Below, piece by piece: positions 46,639-58,762 of a stretch of DNA of 64,000 nt; position 1 is the stretch's first letter, and every line of letters starts with the position of its first letter. The translations under genes and the position numbers were made by a program. Location: NCBI GenBank assembly GCA_014284505.1, contig JAAFYY010000001.1, positions 1,054,001-1,118,000 on the forward strand. Reading direction: 5' to 3'. The notes under the pieces are model-generated. The model made no database searches. It worked only from the letters and a program-made list of their open reading frames with translations, and was not told the origin of the DNA. The stretch comes from Streptacidiphilus sp. 4-A2. GTDB lineage: Bacteria > Actinomycetota > Actinomycetes > Streptomycetales > Streptomycetaceae.

Positions 46639-47595
46639 TCACCATCCGGCATCCAGGGCGGTGGCGAGCCAGGTGTAGAGGGCGGTGCGGGGGTTTTTCG
46701 GGGGCTGGCCGTGCATGATGGCCAGGAGGCGGCGGTAGTGCTCCAGGCGTTCATCCGGCCCGGCGTCCAGGTGGGAGCGGAGGCGGTCGCGGAGGGCCGT
46801 GCGGCGTTCGGGGGTGGCGTCGCCGAGCAGGCGGGCGACCACCTCGGCGGCGGCGAGTGAGTCCGGAGGGAGGCCCTCGCGCAGTGCCGCGCCGATGGTG
46901 CGGTCGAGGTTCAGGGCGAACTGCTCGTGCCGGTCCGGTCCCTGGGACTGCGCTGTAGCGGCGCCGACCGGGCGGGTTCCGGTGCTCCGGGCCACCGCTC
47001 TGCGGGCCACCTGCTGGAACTCCGGGTCCTGCACCAGCTCGGACAACTCCAGCCAGGCATCCAGCTGTTGCCGGCTGGGCTGGTCCGGCAGCCGGTGGCC
47101 GCCGCCTCGCAACCGCTCGCGCAGTTGCGGTGCGGCGTCCAGACCCTCGCAGGCGCGGGTCGCGAAGTCGTCGATGATCTGCCGGCGCTCCTGCGCGGAC
47201 ATCCGAGCCATCCGGTTCAGTCGATCCATGTTCTCCGGCTCCTCCCGGTCCCCTGCGGCGATGGCGGACAGCACCGCGCGTCGCAGCCGCAGTGTGGCGA
47301 TCTGCGCGTCCAGCGCCGCGACATGCACCGTCGCCACCTGGGCCACGGTGCTCTCGCGGTTCAGCACCCGCCGCACCTCGGCATGGCTGAGCCCGAGCTC
47401 GCGCAGGGTGGCCACCAGCTCCAGCCGGGCCAACGCAGCGGCGTCATAGAGCCGGTGCCCGCCGGAGCTGCGTGCCGCCTCGGGCACCACCCCGGTCTCG
47501 GACCAGTACCGGATCGTCCGCACCGGCAGCCCGGTCCGCCGGGCGAGGTCGCCGATGCCGAGCAACTGAGCCGGTGTCTCCTGGGTGCCGTCCAT
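46639..47595 (-). CDS. MerR-family transcriptional regulator
   Basis: An intact 318-residue protein, longer than classical MerR. The N-terminal winged helix reads LGIGDLARRTGLPVRTIRYW, then SSGGHRLYDAAALARLELVATLRELGLSHAEVRRVL. A dimerisation helix follows (AALDAQIATLRLRRAVLSAI). The C-terminal 200 residues form a helical effector domain found in actinobacterial MerR proteins (QERRQIIDDFATRACEG; WLELSELVQDPEFQQVARR; LEHYRRLLAIMHG). It is divergent from the VOC-family gene, 95 bp apart. The inducer is unknown. Confidence 0.93.
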   Translation of the reverse strand: MDGTQETPAQLLGIGDLARRTGLPVRTIRYWSETGVVPEAARSSGGHRLYDAAALARLELVATLRELGLSHAEVRRVLNRESTVAQVATVHVAALDAQIATLRLRRAVLSAIAAGDREEPENMDRLNRMARMSAQERRQIIDDFATRACEGLDAAPQLRERLRGGGHRLPDQPSRQQLDAWLELSELVQDPEFQQVARRAVARSTGTRPVGAATAQSQGPDRHEQFALNLDRTIGAALREGLPPDSLAAAEVVARLLGDATPERRTALRDRLRSHLDAGPDERLEHYRRLLAIMHGQPPKNPRTALYTWLATALDAGW

Positions 47596-47690
47596 GCCTC
47601 CGAGTCTGCGACCTCCAGCCGCTGGAGGTGCAAGCCCCCGTTTGGCGCGGCAGTGCGGCGGCGCCCTCGGCGGGGACCTACCCTGGCCGC

Positions 47691-48041
47691 ATGATCAATG
47701 GTGGACACGTCATCATCCACAGCCGCGATGCGGAGGCGGACCGGGCCTTCTTCCGGGATGTGCTGGAGTATCCGCATGTCGACGCGGGCGGTGGCTGGCT
47801 GATCTTCAAGCTCCCGCCGGCCGAGCTCGCGGTACACCCCACCGACGGCCCGGCGCGGCAGGAGCTGTATCTGATGTGCGACGACGTCGACGCGACCGTG
47901 GCGGATCTGGGTGCGAAAGGCGTGGAGTTCACCCGGCCGGTCACCGACGCGGGCTGGGGGCGGGTGACCGGGATCCGACTGCCGGGCGGCAGTGAGGTGG
48001 GCCTGTACCAGCCCCGCCACGAGCGGGCCACCGAGCTCTGA
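47691..48041 (+). CDS. VOC/glyoxalase-family protein
   Basis: An intact 116-residue single VOC domain. ATG 47691 opens MINGGHVIIHSRDAEADRAF, the typical first beta strand, followed by LIFKLPPAELAVHPTDG and LYLMCDDVDATVADLGAKGV. Metal-type residues (His at position 6, Glu near GSEVGLY) are present. Such proteins include glyoxalases, dioxygenases and antibiotic-binding resistance proteins. The activity cannot be assigned. It is divergent from the MerR gene, which may regulate it. Confidence 0.9.
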   Translation: MINGGHVIIHSRDAEADRAFFRDVLEYPHVDAGGGWLIFKLPPAELAVHPTDGPARQELYLMCDDVDATVADLGAKGVEFTRPVTDAGWGRVTGIRLPGGSEVGLYQPRHERATEL

Positions 48042-48182
48042 GGTCTCCCCGCCGCCGGTCGTGCACGCGTTAGCGGAACCTTGATCATCGTCCACCCGCG
48101 ACAGCCTTGCCGCCGTTCGAACCCCAGGTGAAGGATCGAGGCACCAGGGCGTCGGCCGGTGGTGAGTTCCCGGGAGAACAGC

Positions 48183-49894
48183 GTGCACGGACATGATGAG
48201 CGGGGCCGGCCGTCCCGGCAGACGCCCAGGGCGGCGGTGTCGCGCCGGGCCTCCGGGCCGCACCCGCAGGCGTCCGGCGCGCTGTCCGAGGCCGATGTGC
48301 TGGCGCTGCAACGCTCCGTGGGGAACGCGGCAGTGACGGCGATGCTGCGCTCGGCGCGCCCGGTCGTCGTCCAGCAGGCGGCGACCGACGAAATCCCGGC
48401 GGCCGCAGGGCCGCAGTCCGCGGGGCCACAGGGGAACCAGGCCCACGCCCCGGCCGGTGGCCATGCGCATCCGGTCGAGCCGGAGGACCGGCAGACGACC
48501 ACCGGGCGGGTCACCGGGATGGCGGACGTCGGCGGCGCGGCCGTCGGCGCCGCCACTGCCACGACCGTCGGCCCGGGGTACACCGACCCGAGCAACAGCA
48601 CCCAGGCGTCCTACGCCGGGGGCATTTTCAGCCCCTTTCTCTCCGGCATCACCGGGGCGATCGGGCTCGGCTTCAGCGTCAGGTCGATGCGCGGCGCCCG
48701 GAAGAAGCAGCAGGAGAGCCAGGGCTCCGCGCCGCACCGTTCGGCCGTACGGGAGCTGGACAGCTCCCGGGCCGAGGCCGCCCAGAACGCCTCCGCCCTG
48801 ACCGGCAATCTGCTCAACGGAGCGGGCGGGGCGATGAGCCTCGCCGGACAGGCCACGCCGGTGTACAACGCGGTGTTCTCGGCCGGGGGCGCGGCCGCGC
48901 TTCCGGCGTCCGTACTCCAGACCGGGCGCTACGCCCGCAAGGCCGCCAAGGCCCGGGCACGGGTGCTGGCCCTGCGCGAACTCATGGCCTCGGAGACCAG
49001 CGAGCCGAAGGCGAGGCTGGCGGCCGCCGACCAGGAGGTCGCCGCCTGCCAGGAGCAGCTGGACTCGCTCCGCGCCTTGTACCAGGCCGAGCAGCAGACC
49101 TTCGAGTTGCGTTCCGAGGAGCTGAAGGGCTCACCGCTGAACCGTCCGCTGGGGACCGACCTGGACACCTGGAAGGAAGCACTGCTGGCGCTCCAGGCGC
49201 GCGAGCAGGAGGTCGCCCAGGCCGTGGCCGACCGCAACCAGGCCGAGGCCAGGCAGGCGCAGGCCCGGCTGGCCCAGCAGGCCATGCGGGACGCGCTCAC
49301 CGCGGCCGCCACCGAGGTCAAGCAGCACCGGGACGGCGCACCGGACAAGGTCTCGCTGCGGATGATCCAGGCCTACGCGTTCCGGAAGAACAACCGCGGC
49401 ACGATCAAGAAGGCCGTCGCCGCGGCCGGCGGCGCCCTGGGCTCGGCGGGCGCCGTCGCCGCCCTGGTCGTCTCGATCGCCGTCGCCGCGGGCACCGCCG
49501 CCGGCGCCGGTCTGCTGCTGGCGACCCCGGTCGGCTGGGCGCTCGCCGGCGCGGCTGCCACCGTCGGGCTCGGCCTGGCGTCCTACAAGGCGTGGAAGTA
49601 CTTCGCCAAGCGCTGGCAGGCGACCAGGAAGGACGACGCAGGCGGTCTCCGCAGCGGACCCGGCCGGCTGGGCAGGACCTCGCCTTCTGGCAGAAGGCCG
49701 GGCCGGGCAAGCGCGAGGAGTACGCCTCGGCGCTCTACCGGATGGCCAGGGGCGAGCCGTCGGACACCGGCGGTCAGCAGGCCGAGGAGGCGCGCAGGAC
49801 CATCAAGGCCCTCGGGCTGGACTGGGAGGCGCTCGGGATGAGCACCAACCGCGAGAGCGCCGAGGAGCTGATCGCCGCGAAGCTCGCCTCCTAG
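48183..49894 (+). CDS. Membrane protein with LQR-GNAAV N-terminal signature (eCIS-associated type; frameshifted)
   Basis: GTG 48183 follows GGGAGA (VHGHDERGRPSRQ). A basic disordered N-terminus leads to DVLALQRSVGNAAVTAMLRS, the short motif found on actinobacterial proteins associated with contractile injection systems (DUF4157-type neighbourhoods). The middle has a Gly/Ala-rich stretch (LLNGAGGAMSLAGQATPVYNA), a long coiled coil (about residues 250-400, with QEVAACQEQLDSLRALYQAE) and two or three adjacent hydrophobic helices (GAVAALVVSIAVAAGTAAGAG; WALAGAAATVGLGLAS). After a frameshift near 49650 the C-terminus is helical (QKAGPGKREEYASALYRMARG). No catalytic motif is visible. It is transcribed alone; no tail-tube or baseplate genes are in the window. 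Confidence 0.75.
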
Positions 49895-49948
49895 GGCCCG
49901 ACTACGGGCTCCGGCCCGCGTTGCGGCAGCTCAGCCTCAGCCTCAGCC

Positions 49949-50492
49949 TCAGCCCAGGACGAAATCCGCGGGCTCGGCCTTGCGCAGGGCGCGGCGCAGG
50001 GCGCGGGAGGCTGTGGGCACGCCGACGGTGAGCAGTGGGCACACCGCCCGGCTCGCCACCCGTCGCCGGACCGAGCCGCGCAGCAGCCCCGAGGCCCGGC
50101 CGCGCCCACCCCGCCGAGGACCAGCAGATCCTCCGGTTCGGTCGCCAGCAGCGGCAGCGCGTGCCAGGCGGGGCCCGGACCACCAGCGGTTCGACCCGCA
50201 GGCCGTTGGCGGTGAAGCGGACCGGGTCCGCGCTGTCCGGGTCCGGCTGCGGTTCCAGGCCGAGCACCTCCGCCAGGACGCCGGCCAGCCGCTGCCCGGC
50301 CTGGCGCTCCCAGAGCGCCGCCAGGGGTGGTGAGGGCGACCGGGCGTAGACGATCTCGCCCTCCGGTGGCTCCCAGGTGTGCACCGGGACCAGTACGCGT
50401 CCGCTGCGCCATGCCTCCTGGCTGCCGCGGCGCAGCGCGGCCTTGCTGCTGGGCGAGCCGCTGACACCGACCACCACGCGTCCGCCGGTCAT
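49949..50492 (-). CDS. Universal stress protein (UspA) family (frameshifted)
   Basis: ATG 50492 opens MTGGRVVVGVSGSPSSKAAL, the first strand and ATP-binding Asp-replaced loop of Usp proteins. VLVPVHTWEPPEGE follows, and the end has RASGLLRGSVRRRVASRAVCPLLTVG, which is the G-S-x-R-R nucleotide/phosphate loop. Frames change near 50170 and 50105. A hexamer run (CAGCCT repeated, 49932-49955) overlaps the 3-prime end. Usp proteins bind ATP and are induced by stress; the specific role is unknown. Confidence 0.82.
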
Positions 50493-50663
50493 GACCGCAC
50501 CCCGAGGTGCTGATGGTGCTGCTGGGGCTGATGGGGTGGATGGGGTGGATGGGAAGGACCAAACGCAGTGGGTTCATGGCAGTAAGTATTGGGCAGGCAA
50601 TATCCAGCCAACAGTGGCAGCTGTGCCCTTGTCCAGCAAGATCCTGCCATCTATCCTGGCGGC

Positions 50664-51647
50664 ATGCTGAAGACCGTCGCCGCGGTACTGATACAGGACT
50701 TCGCCCCGTTCGAATTCGGGGTGCTGTGCGAGGTGTTCGGCATCGACCGGACCGAGGAGGGGGTGCCCGCCTTCGACTTCAAGGTCTGCGGCGAGCACCC
50801 CGGAAAGCCGCTGACCTCCAACATCGGCTTCGACCTGATCCCTCCGCACGGACTGGACGTGCTGGCCCGGGCCGACTTGATCGGCGTCGCCGCCGCCGAC
50901 CGGCGCGACGACTACCCGCCCGCGGTGCTGGACGCGCTGCGCGCGGCGGCGGCGCGCGGCGCGACCCTGCTGTCGGTGTGCAGCGGGGCCTATCTGCTGG
51001 GCGCGGCCGGACTGCTGGACGGCCGCACCTGCACCACCCACTGGCGCTATGTCGACGACCTCGCCCGGCGCTTCCCGCAGGCCAAGGTGGATCCGGACGT
51101 GCTGTACGTCGACGACGGCGCGGTCGTCACCAGCGCGGGCACCGCCGCCGGGATCGACGCCTGCCTGCACCTGGTCCGCCGGGAGCTGGGCTCAGGCCCC
51201 GCGAACGCGATCGCCCGGCGGATGGTGGTGCCGCCGCAGCGCGAGGGCGGACAGAAGCAGTACATCGCGCTGCCGATGCCCGAATGCACCGGGGACAGCC
51301 TCCAGCCGGTGCTCTCCTGGATGCTGGAGCACCTCGACGCGGAGCACAGCGTGGCCTCGCTGGCGCGCCGGGCCCGGATGTCCGAGCGCACCTTCGCCCG
51401 GCGCTTCGGCTCCGAGACCGGCACCACCCCGCACAAGTGGCTGACCCGGCAACGGGTGCTGCACGCCCAGCACCTGCTGGAGGAGACCGCGCTCACCATC
51501 GAGGAGATCGCCCGCAGCACCGGCCTGGGCAACGGGGCGCTGCTGCGGCACCACTTCCGCCGGATCGTCGGGGTCAGCCCCAAGGACTACCGCGGGAACT
51601 TCGCCGAGCGCCCCGTCGCGGCACTCAGCCGGACACCCTCCCAGTGA
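50664..51647 (+). CDS. GlxA-family transcriptional regulator (DJ-1/PfpI plus AraC HTH)
   Basis: An intact 327-residue regulator from ATG 50664. The N-terminal DJ-1/PfpI-like domain (FAPFEFGVLCEVFGIDR) has the nucleophile-elbow sequence LLSVCSGAYLLGAAGLLDG and TTHWRYVDDL. The C-terminal AraC domain has two helix-turn-helix units: VASLARRARMSERTFARRF and IEEIARSTGLGNGALLRHHF. Despite the shared name, the family is unrelated to the GlxA copper oxidase. The 3-prime end overlaps the end of the convergent HutD-like gene by 23 bp. Confidence 0.95.
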   Translation: MLKTVAAVLIQDFAPFEFGVLCEVFGIDRTEEGVPAFDFKVCGEHPGKPLTSNIGFDLIPPHGLDVLARADLIGVAAADRRDDYPPAVLDALRAAAARGATLLSVCSGAYLLGAAGLLDGRTCTTHWRYVDDLARRFPQAKVDPDVLYVDDGAVVTSAGTAAGIDACLHLVRRELGSGPANAIARRMVVPPQREGGQKQYIALPMPECTGDSLQPVLSWMLEHLDAEHSVASLARRARMSERTFARRFGSETGTTPHKWLTRQRVLHAQHLLEETALTIEEIARSTGLGNGALLRHHFRRIVGVSPKDYRGNFAERPVAALSRTPSQ

Positions 51648-52210
51648 GCTGATCGAACGTCACTACTGCTGTGGTACCCAGGACTTCGAGGACATCGGCC
51701 TCGCCACCCGGGTACAGCAGCGCGTCCAACGGGCCCAACTCGGCTCCGCCGGCCCGCAGTCGGGCGGTGCCCTCCAGCACCACGGCCAGCACCGTGGCCC
51801 GGTCCCGCCGAGCGGCGCCGGGGCGTCGTGCACCAGGTCGACCCCGGCCGTGCAGACCTCCCGACGGGTCATCACATTGAAGTCCACCAGCGGGCCTTCG
51901 AGCAGTTCGCAGTCGGTGGCGGCGTCCCCGGAGAAGGCGAACGGCCGGTACCGGGTGTCGACCAGGTGCTCGACACCGTCCACCGTCAGCCGCATCCCGG
52001 CACCGCGGACCACGGTGATCACCCGGTCCACCCGGGGAAGACCGAGAAGGGACCGCCCTGCGCCACATCCGCCAGGCTCACCCGCCAGTGGAATCCGGCC
52101 AGGTCAGCGCCCTCGGGGAAGGCGGCCACCTCCCGGGTGACCCCGCCGCCGTTCTTCCACTCGCTCGCGCTCCGCCCGGCCGCCCGCAGCACCTGTACCG
52201 CCGCCATCAT
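51625..52210 (-). CDS. HutD/Ves-family cupin protein (frameshifted)
   Basis: ATG 52210 (GTG 52213 and ATG 52207 are alternatives) follows GGAGAACG. The sequence VQVLRAAGRSASEWKNGGGVTREVAAFP, then FHWRVSLADVAQGGPFSVFPG and DRVITVVRGAGMRLTVDG, is characteristic of HutD. The end reads LDALLYPGGEADVLEVLG. Frames change near 52035 and 51815. HutD is linked to histidine utilisation in other bacteria; no hut genes occur here, so its role is open. Confidence 0.85.
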
Positions 52211-52269
52211 CACCGTTCTCCGTTCCCAGTTGCCAGTTCCACCAGATCACCCACTGTCCCGCCGTACCG

Positions 52270-52446
52270 TCATGCCGACTGGTCATCAACTCCCGCGCGG
52301 TGGCGGATGGCGCCGATGAGCAGGTCTACGGCGAGCTCGAAACTGTCCGGCGAGTCCAGCGGTCCAGGCTGCGCCGGGGACGCCGGGCGCGCGCGGGAGG
52401 CCGGGCCTTCGGGCTCCGGCCGCTCCGTGCCGGGGGTGGCCGCCAT
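52270..52446 (-). pseudogene. Short frame resembling a TetR C-terminus, possible remnant
   Basis: A 58-residue frame ending DSFELAVDLLIGAIRHRAG, which resembles the last helix of TetR-family ligand domains. The preceding residues are Pro/Ala-rich and no DNA-binding domain is found upstream. It may be a gene remnant, or chance. The rest of the 570-bp gap up to 52778 shows nothing else recognisable apart from the promoter region of the next gene. Confidence 0.25.
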
Positions 52447-52778
52447 CCCTCTCCCGCTTCCTGTGCTCGTGCTGCGCCGTGCCTGGATGCTATCCGCTGC
52501 GGCGCCCGGCCCACCGTCTGCCCCACCAGGCCAGGCAGCCTTCGCTCCGTCACTGACCAGGGAATACCCGCAGCCGCACCCCGGCCCAGCCACTCGCGCC
52601 ACGAGGCGGGCCCGTCCAACGGGAGTCCCAGTGGGGAACAATGAGTGTCACCCAGGTGAACAGTTCCCCCGCCCGGCCAGACGGGCCACGGATCCGGCCG
52701 GGAGGCCCGTCCCCACCACTACCAGCAGGTAGGTAGGGTGCCGACATCCCCGCACCGCACTAAAGATCGGAGTCCGCC

Positions 52779-53663
52779 GTGTCCAGCCTCTGGCCCACCG
52801 GCCCCCTCCGGGTCCTGGTCGTCGGCATCGACGGCGTACGCCTGGACCTGCTGCCCGAACTGGAGACCCCGCACCTGGACTCCGTGGCCGCCGCCGGCTT
52901 CCTCGCACCGGTCGAGGTCGACGACGCCACCCCCACCATGTCCGGCCCCTGCTGGGCGACGATCACCACCGGCGTGGGCGTGGCCAAGCACGGAGTGCTC
53001 GGCAACCACTTCGGCGGCAACCGGCTCGACGTCTTCCCGGACTTCACCACCCGGCTGGCGGCGGTGCACCGCCGCCGTACCTTCGCCGCCGGCGGCTGGG
53101 AGCCGCTGTTCCTGGCCCGCCAGGGCGGCCCGCTGTTCGCGGCGCCGGGACGCCTGTCCTATGTCGCCCCGGTGGAGGACTCGCCCGAGGCGTGGGAGGA
53201 GTGCGACCAGCGGGTGACCGAGGAGGCCGTACGGGTGCTCGGCGGCGCCGACGACCCGCAGGCGTCCTTCGTGTACCTGGGTGCGGTCGACGAGACCGCC
53301 CACTTCCTGGGCTGCGGCGAGGAGTACCGCCGCTCGGTGGAGACCGCCGACCAGCGGCTGGGCCGACTGCTCGACGCGGTCCGCGCCCGGCCCGGCTACG
53401 CGGAGGAGAGCTGGACGGTCATCGTCGTCACCGACCACGGCCATCTGGACCAGGGCGGGCACGGCGGGCGCAGCACCGTGGAGCGTACCGCCTGGGTCGC
53501 GGCCAGCGGCCCCGGCCTGCCGCCCGGCGCGCCGATGGAGACCGTGCGCCATGTCGATGTCGCGGCCCATGTCTACGCCGCGCTGGAGATATCCCCGGAT
53601 CCGCACTGGACCCTGGACGGCCGTCCGTTCACCCCGGCCCTCCAGCCCGCGCCGGTCGGCTGA
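52779..53663 (+). CDS. Type I phosphodiesterase/nucleotide pyrophosphatase-like protein (alkaline phosphatase superfamily)
   Basis: An intact 294-residue enzyme from GTG 52779. Metal-site motifs are in order: VVGIDGVRLDLL (first Asp), DATPTMSGPCWATI (Thr nucleophile), LGAVDETAHFLG (Asp and His) and VTDHGHLDQGGHGG (Asp-His and His). It lacks a signal peptide and transmembrane helix, so it should act in the cytosol on phosphodiester or pyrophosphate bonds; the natural substrate is not known. It converges on trpS with only 65 bp between them. Confidence 0.92.
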   Translation: MSSLWPTGPLRVLVVGIDGVRLDLLPELETPHLDSVAAAGFLAPVEVDDATPTMSGPCWATITTGVGVAKHGVLGNHFGGNRLDVFPDFTTRLAAVHRRRTFAAGGWEPLFLARQGGPLFAAPGRLSYVAPVEDSPEAWEECDQRVTEEAVRVLGGADDPQASFVYLGAVDETAHFLGCGEEYRRSVETADQRLGRLLDAVRARPGYAEESWTVIVVTDHGHLDQGGHGGRSTVERTAWVAASGPGLPPGAPMETVRHVDVAAHVYAALEISPDPHWTLDGRPFTPALQPAPVG

Positions 53664-53728
53664 GGCCACGCTCGGCCCGGAGTGCCGCCGCTCCGGGCCG
53701 GGCTGACCTGACATCAATTGACCGATCG

Positions 53729-56256
<2,528 letters not shown>

Positions 56257-56259
56257 GGC

Positions 56260-57152
56260 TCAGCCCTCCAGCGCGGCGCGGACGGCCGGGTTCAGCGCGC
56301 TCGACCGCGCGTCGGCGACGGTGATCCGGCGCGGCAGGTAGCCGCCCTCGGCCAGGATGTCGGCGGCCTGCTGCTGCTCGGCGACGAACGCGTCGGAGAC
56401 CGGTTCCAGCCGCCACGGCAGCACCGCCAGCGCCTCACGCCAGTCCTCGACCGTCCCGCCTGGTCCGCGGCGGCGATCGCGGCCGCCTCGTCCAGGTGCC
56501 CGGCGGCCCAGTCGTCGGCGCGCTGGAGCGCGGTGACGACCAGCGCGACCAGCTCCGGACGCTGCTCCGCGAAGTCGCGGCGGGTGAAGAAGACCGAACG
56601 GTCGGTGATCACCGCTCCGGCCTCCAGCAGGGTGCGCACCCCGCCCCGGCGGCGGGCGGCGGCCAGCTCCGCGCCCTGCGCGACCCAGCCGCTGATCTCA
56701 CCGGACCGCAGCCGGGCCGCGTCGTCCCGGCCGGGCTCGGGGCGCTCGGCGGTGATGTCCCGGTAGGACAGCCCGGCCCCGGCCAGGGCCTTGGCGGTGA
56801 AATGGGTCTGCCAGGAGCCGACAGCCAGCGCCACCTTGCCGCCCTTGAGGTCGGCGACGGTCCGCACCGGCCCGTCGGCGGCCACCAGCAGCGCGCCGTG
56901 GCCCGGACGCGGCGCGGAAACAGCGGCGTAGACCAGGTCGTGCCCGGCGGCCTGGGCGGACAGCGGCGGGGTGGAGCCGGTGCCGCCCAGGTCGATCCGG
57001 CCCTCGGCGAGAGCCGCGCCGGTGTTCAGGCCGCCGACCGCGAGCCACTCGACGCTCTCACCGAGCGGACGCAGCAGCTCCTCCAGGATGCCGAGCCGGG
57101 AGAGGTGGTACAGGGAGGGATTGGCGCTGTGCACACCGATGGTGATGCTCAT
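56260..57152 (-). CDS. SsuA/ThiY-type binding protein without signal peptide (frameshifted)
   Basis: ATG 57152 with CGGAG upstream opens MSITIGVHSANPSLYHLSRL. The fold is that of sulfonate/taurine binding proteins: LAEGRIDLGGTGSTPPLSAQ, DLKGGKVALAVGSWQTHFTA, LRSGEISGWVAQGAELAAA and FFTRRDFAEQRPELVALVV. No signal peptide or lipobox is visible, unlike the SBP at 58759-59787. So it may be cytosolic and enzymatic (DszB-type desulfinases share this fold) or mis-started. A frameshift lies near 56460. It sits between the ATPase gene and ssuD. Confidence 0.82.
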
Positions 57153-57167
57153 TGAATTGACTCCGTG

Positions 57168-57905
57168 TCATATCTTTTCAGTGACAGTGCTGTTGACGCC
57201 GAGGTCGGCCAGCAGGCGGCGGCGCAGCTCGGTGAAGGCCGGATCGGCGGGGTCGCGCGGGTGGTCGACCACGATCCTTTCGTCGGTGACCAGTTGCCCC
57301 TCGCGCAGCACCGCCACCCGGTCGGCCAGCCGGATCGCCTCGTCCACGTCGTGGGTGACCAGCAGCACGGCGGGCCGGTGCCGCCGGCACAGCTCGCCGA
57401 CCAGATCCTGCATCCGCAGCCGGGTGAGCGCGTCCAGCGCCGCGAACGGCTCGTCCAGCAGCAGCAGTTCGGGTTCGCGGACCAGCGCCCGGGCGAGCGC
57501 CACCCGCTGCGCCTCACCCCCGGACAGGGTGCCCGGCCAGGAGTCGGCATGGCGCTCCAGGCCGACCTCGGTCAGCGCCCGCAGACCGGTGGCCCGGGTC
57601 CGCTCGCCGCGCGGCAGGGCGACGGTGACATTGGCGAGCACCCGCTTGGAGGGCACCAGCCGCGGCTCCTGGAAGACGATCGTCCGGGCCTCCGGCACCA
57701 GTACCGTGCCCTGGTCGTGCCGGTCCAGCGCGCCCAGGATCCGCAGCAGCGTGGTCTTGCCGGTGCCGCTGGCCCCCAGCGCCAGGAACTCGCCCCTGGC
57801 GATGTCCAGGTCCAGCCCGTCCAGCACATGGCGTTCGCCGAAGGTGCGGCGCAGCCCTCGGATCCGGACGGCGGTGCCCGGCGCGGTCCCCACGGGGGCG
57901 GTCAT
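57168..57905 (-). CDS. ssuB: ABC transporter ATP-binding protein, sulfonate type
   Basis: An intact ATPase of about 245 residues from ATG 57905, overlapping the permease stop (ATGA). Walker A is LGASGTGKTTLLR, the signature LSGGEAQRVALARALV, Walker B LLLLDEPFAALD and the switch His VTHDVDEAIRLADR, all in order. Its D-loop and size match SsuB/TauB. It energises uptake through the permease encoded just upstream. Confidence 0.93.
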   Translation of the reverse strand: MTAPVGTAPGTAVRIRGLRRTFGERHVLDGLDLDIARGEFLALGASGTGKTTLLRILGALDRHDQGTVLVPEARTIVFQEPRLVPSKRVLANVTVALPRGERTRATGLRALTEVGLERHADSWPGTLSGGEAQRVALARALVREPELLLLDEPFAALDALTRLRMQDLVGELCRRHRPAVLLVTHDVDEAIRLADRVAVLREGQLVTDERIVVDHPRDPADPAFTELRRRLLADLGVNSTVTEKI

Positions 57906-58762
57906 CGGCGCACCCCCACCCGCCAGGGCATCAGTACGCGTTCGAGCACCCGCACCACGGCGTCGGCGATCAGCCCGAGCAGGGCGTAGGTGAGCACGCA
58001 GACGGTGAGGATGTCGGTGCGCGAGTACTCCTGCGCGGTGGTCATCAGATATCCGATGCCGGAGGTCGAGTTGATCTCCTCGGCGGCGATCAGCGCGATC
58101 ACGCTGAGGGTCATCGACAGCCGCAGCCCGGACAGCAGCGCGGGCAGGGCGCCGGGGAGGACGACCTCGCGGATCACCGCCAGCCGTCCCATCCCGAAGC
58201 TGCGTACCGCCTCGACGAGTTTGCGGTCGGTGTTGCGGACCCCGCCCGAGGTGGACACGTACATCGGGAAGGCGGTGGCCACCGCGATCAGTACCACCCG
58301 GGCGGACTCGCCGATGCCGAACCACACCATGAACAGCGGCACCAGCGACAGGAAGGGGATGGTGCGCAGCAGTTGCACGGTGGAGTCGAGCAGTTCCTCG
58401 CCGAGCCGGGAGAAGCCGGTGAGCACACCGAGGGTGAGCCCGGCCACGACTCCGAAGCACAGGCCGAGGCCGGCCCGGGTCAGCGACACCTCCAGTGCGG
58501 AGGTGTACTGCCCGCTGTCCCACAGTTCGCGCAGGGCGCTGAGGACCGCGCCGGGCGAGGCGAGCAGGTCGGGGCTGAGCGCGCCACTGGCAGAGGCCCA
58601 GGTCCAGCCGCCGAGCAGGGCCAGCGGGCCGATGGCGCGCAGCGCCAGGCTGAGCGCGCGCGGACGTGGGCGCGGCAGCTGCGGCCGGGGGGCGACCAGC
58701 CGGACCTCCGGTCCGGGCGCGCCGGGGAGGTCCGGCGCGCGGGTGGCGGCCGCGGCGCTCAT
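57902..58762 (-). CDS. ssuC: ABC transporter permease, sulfonate type
   Basis: An intact 286-residue permease from ATG 58762. Six hydrophobic segments follow a Pro-rich N-terminus; the EAA coupling loop reads LVEAVRSFGMGRLAVIREVVLPGALP. LLRTIPFLSLVPLFMVWFGIGE and SVIALIAAEEINSTSGIGYLM are typical of SsuC/TauC. Start and stop overlap its neighbours by 4 bp each. Confidence 0.93.
   Translation of the reverse strand: MSAAAATRAPDLPGAPGPEVRLVAPRPQLPRPRPRALSLALRAIGPLALLGGWTWASASGALSPDLLASPGAVLSALRELWDSGQYTSALEVSLTRAGLGLCFGVVAGLTLGVLTGFSRLGEELLDSTVQLLRTIPFLSLVPLFMVWFGIGESARVVLIAVATAFPMYVSTSGGVRNTDRKLVEAVRSFGMGRLAVIREVVLPGALPALLSGLRLSMTLSVIALIAAEEINSTSGIGYLMTTAQEYSRTDILTVCVLTYALLGLIADAVVRVLERVLMPWRVGVRR

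Noticed and set aside
50507..50556. GGATGGGGT-like repeats between the Usp and GlxA-family regulator genes
   Set aside because: A short imperfect G/T-rich run in a promoter region; too degenerate to call a meaningful element.
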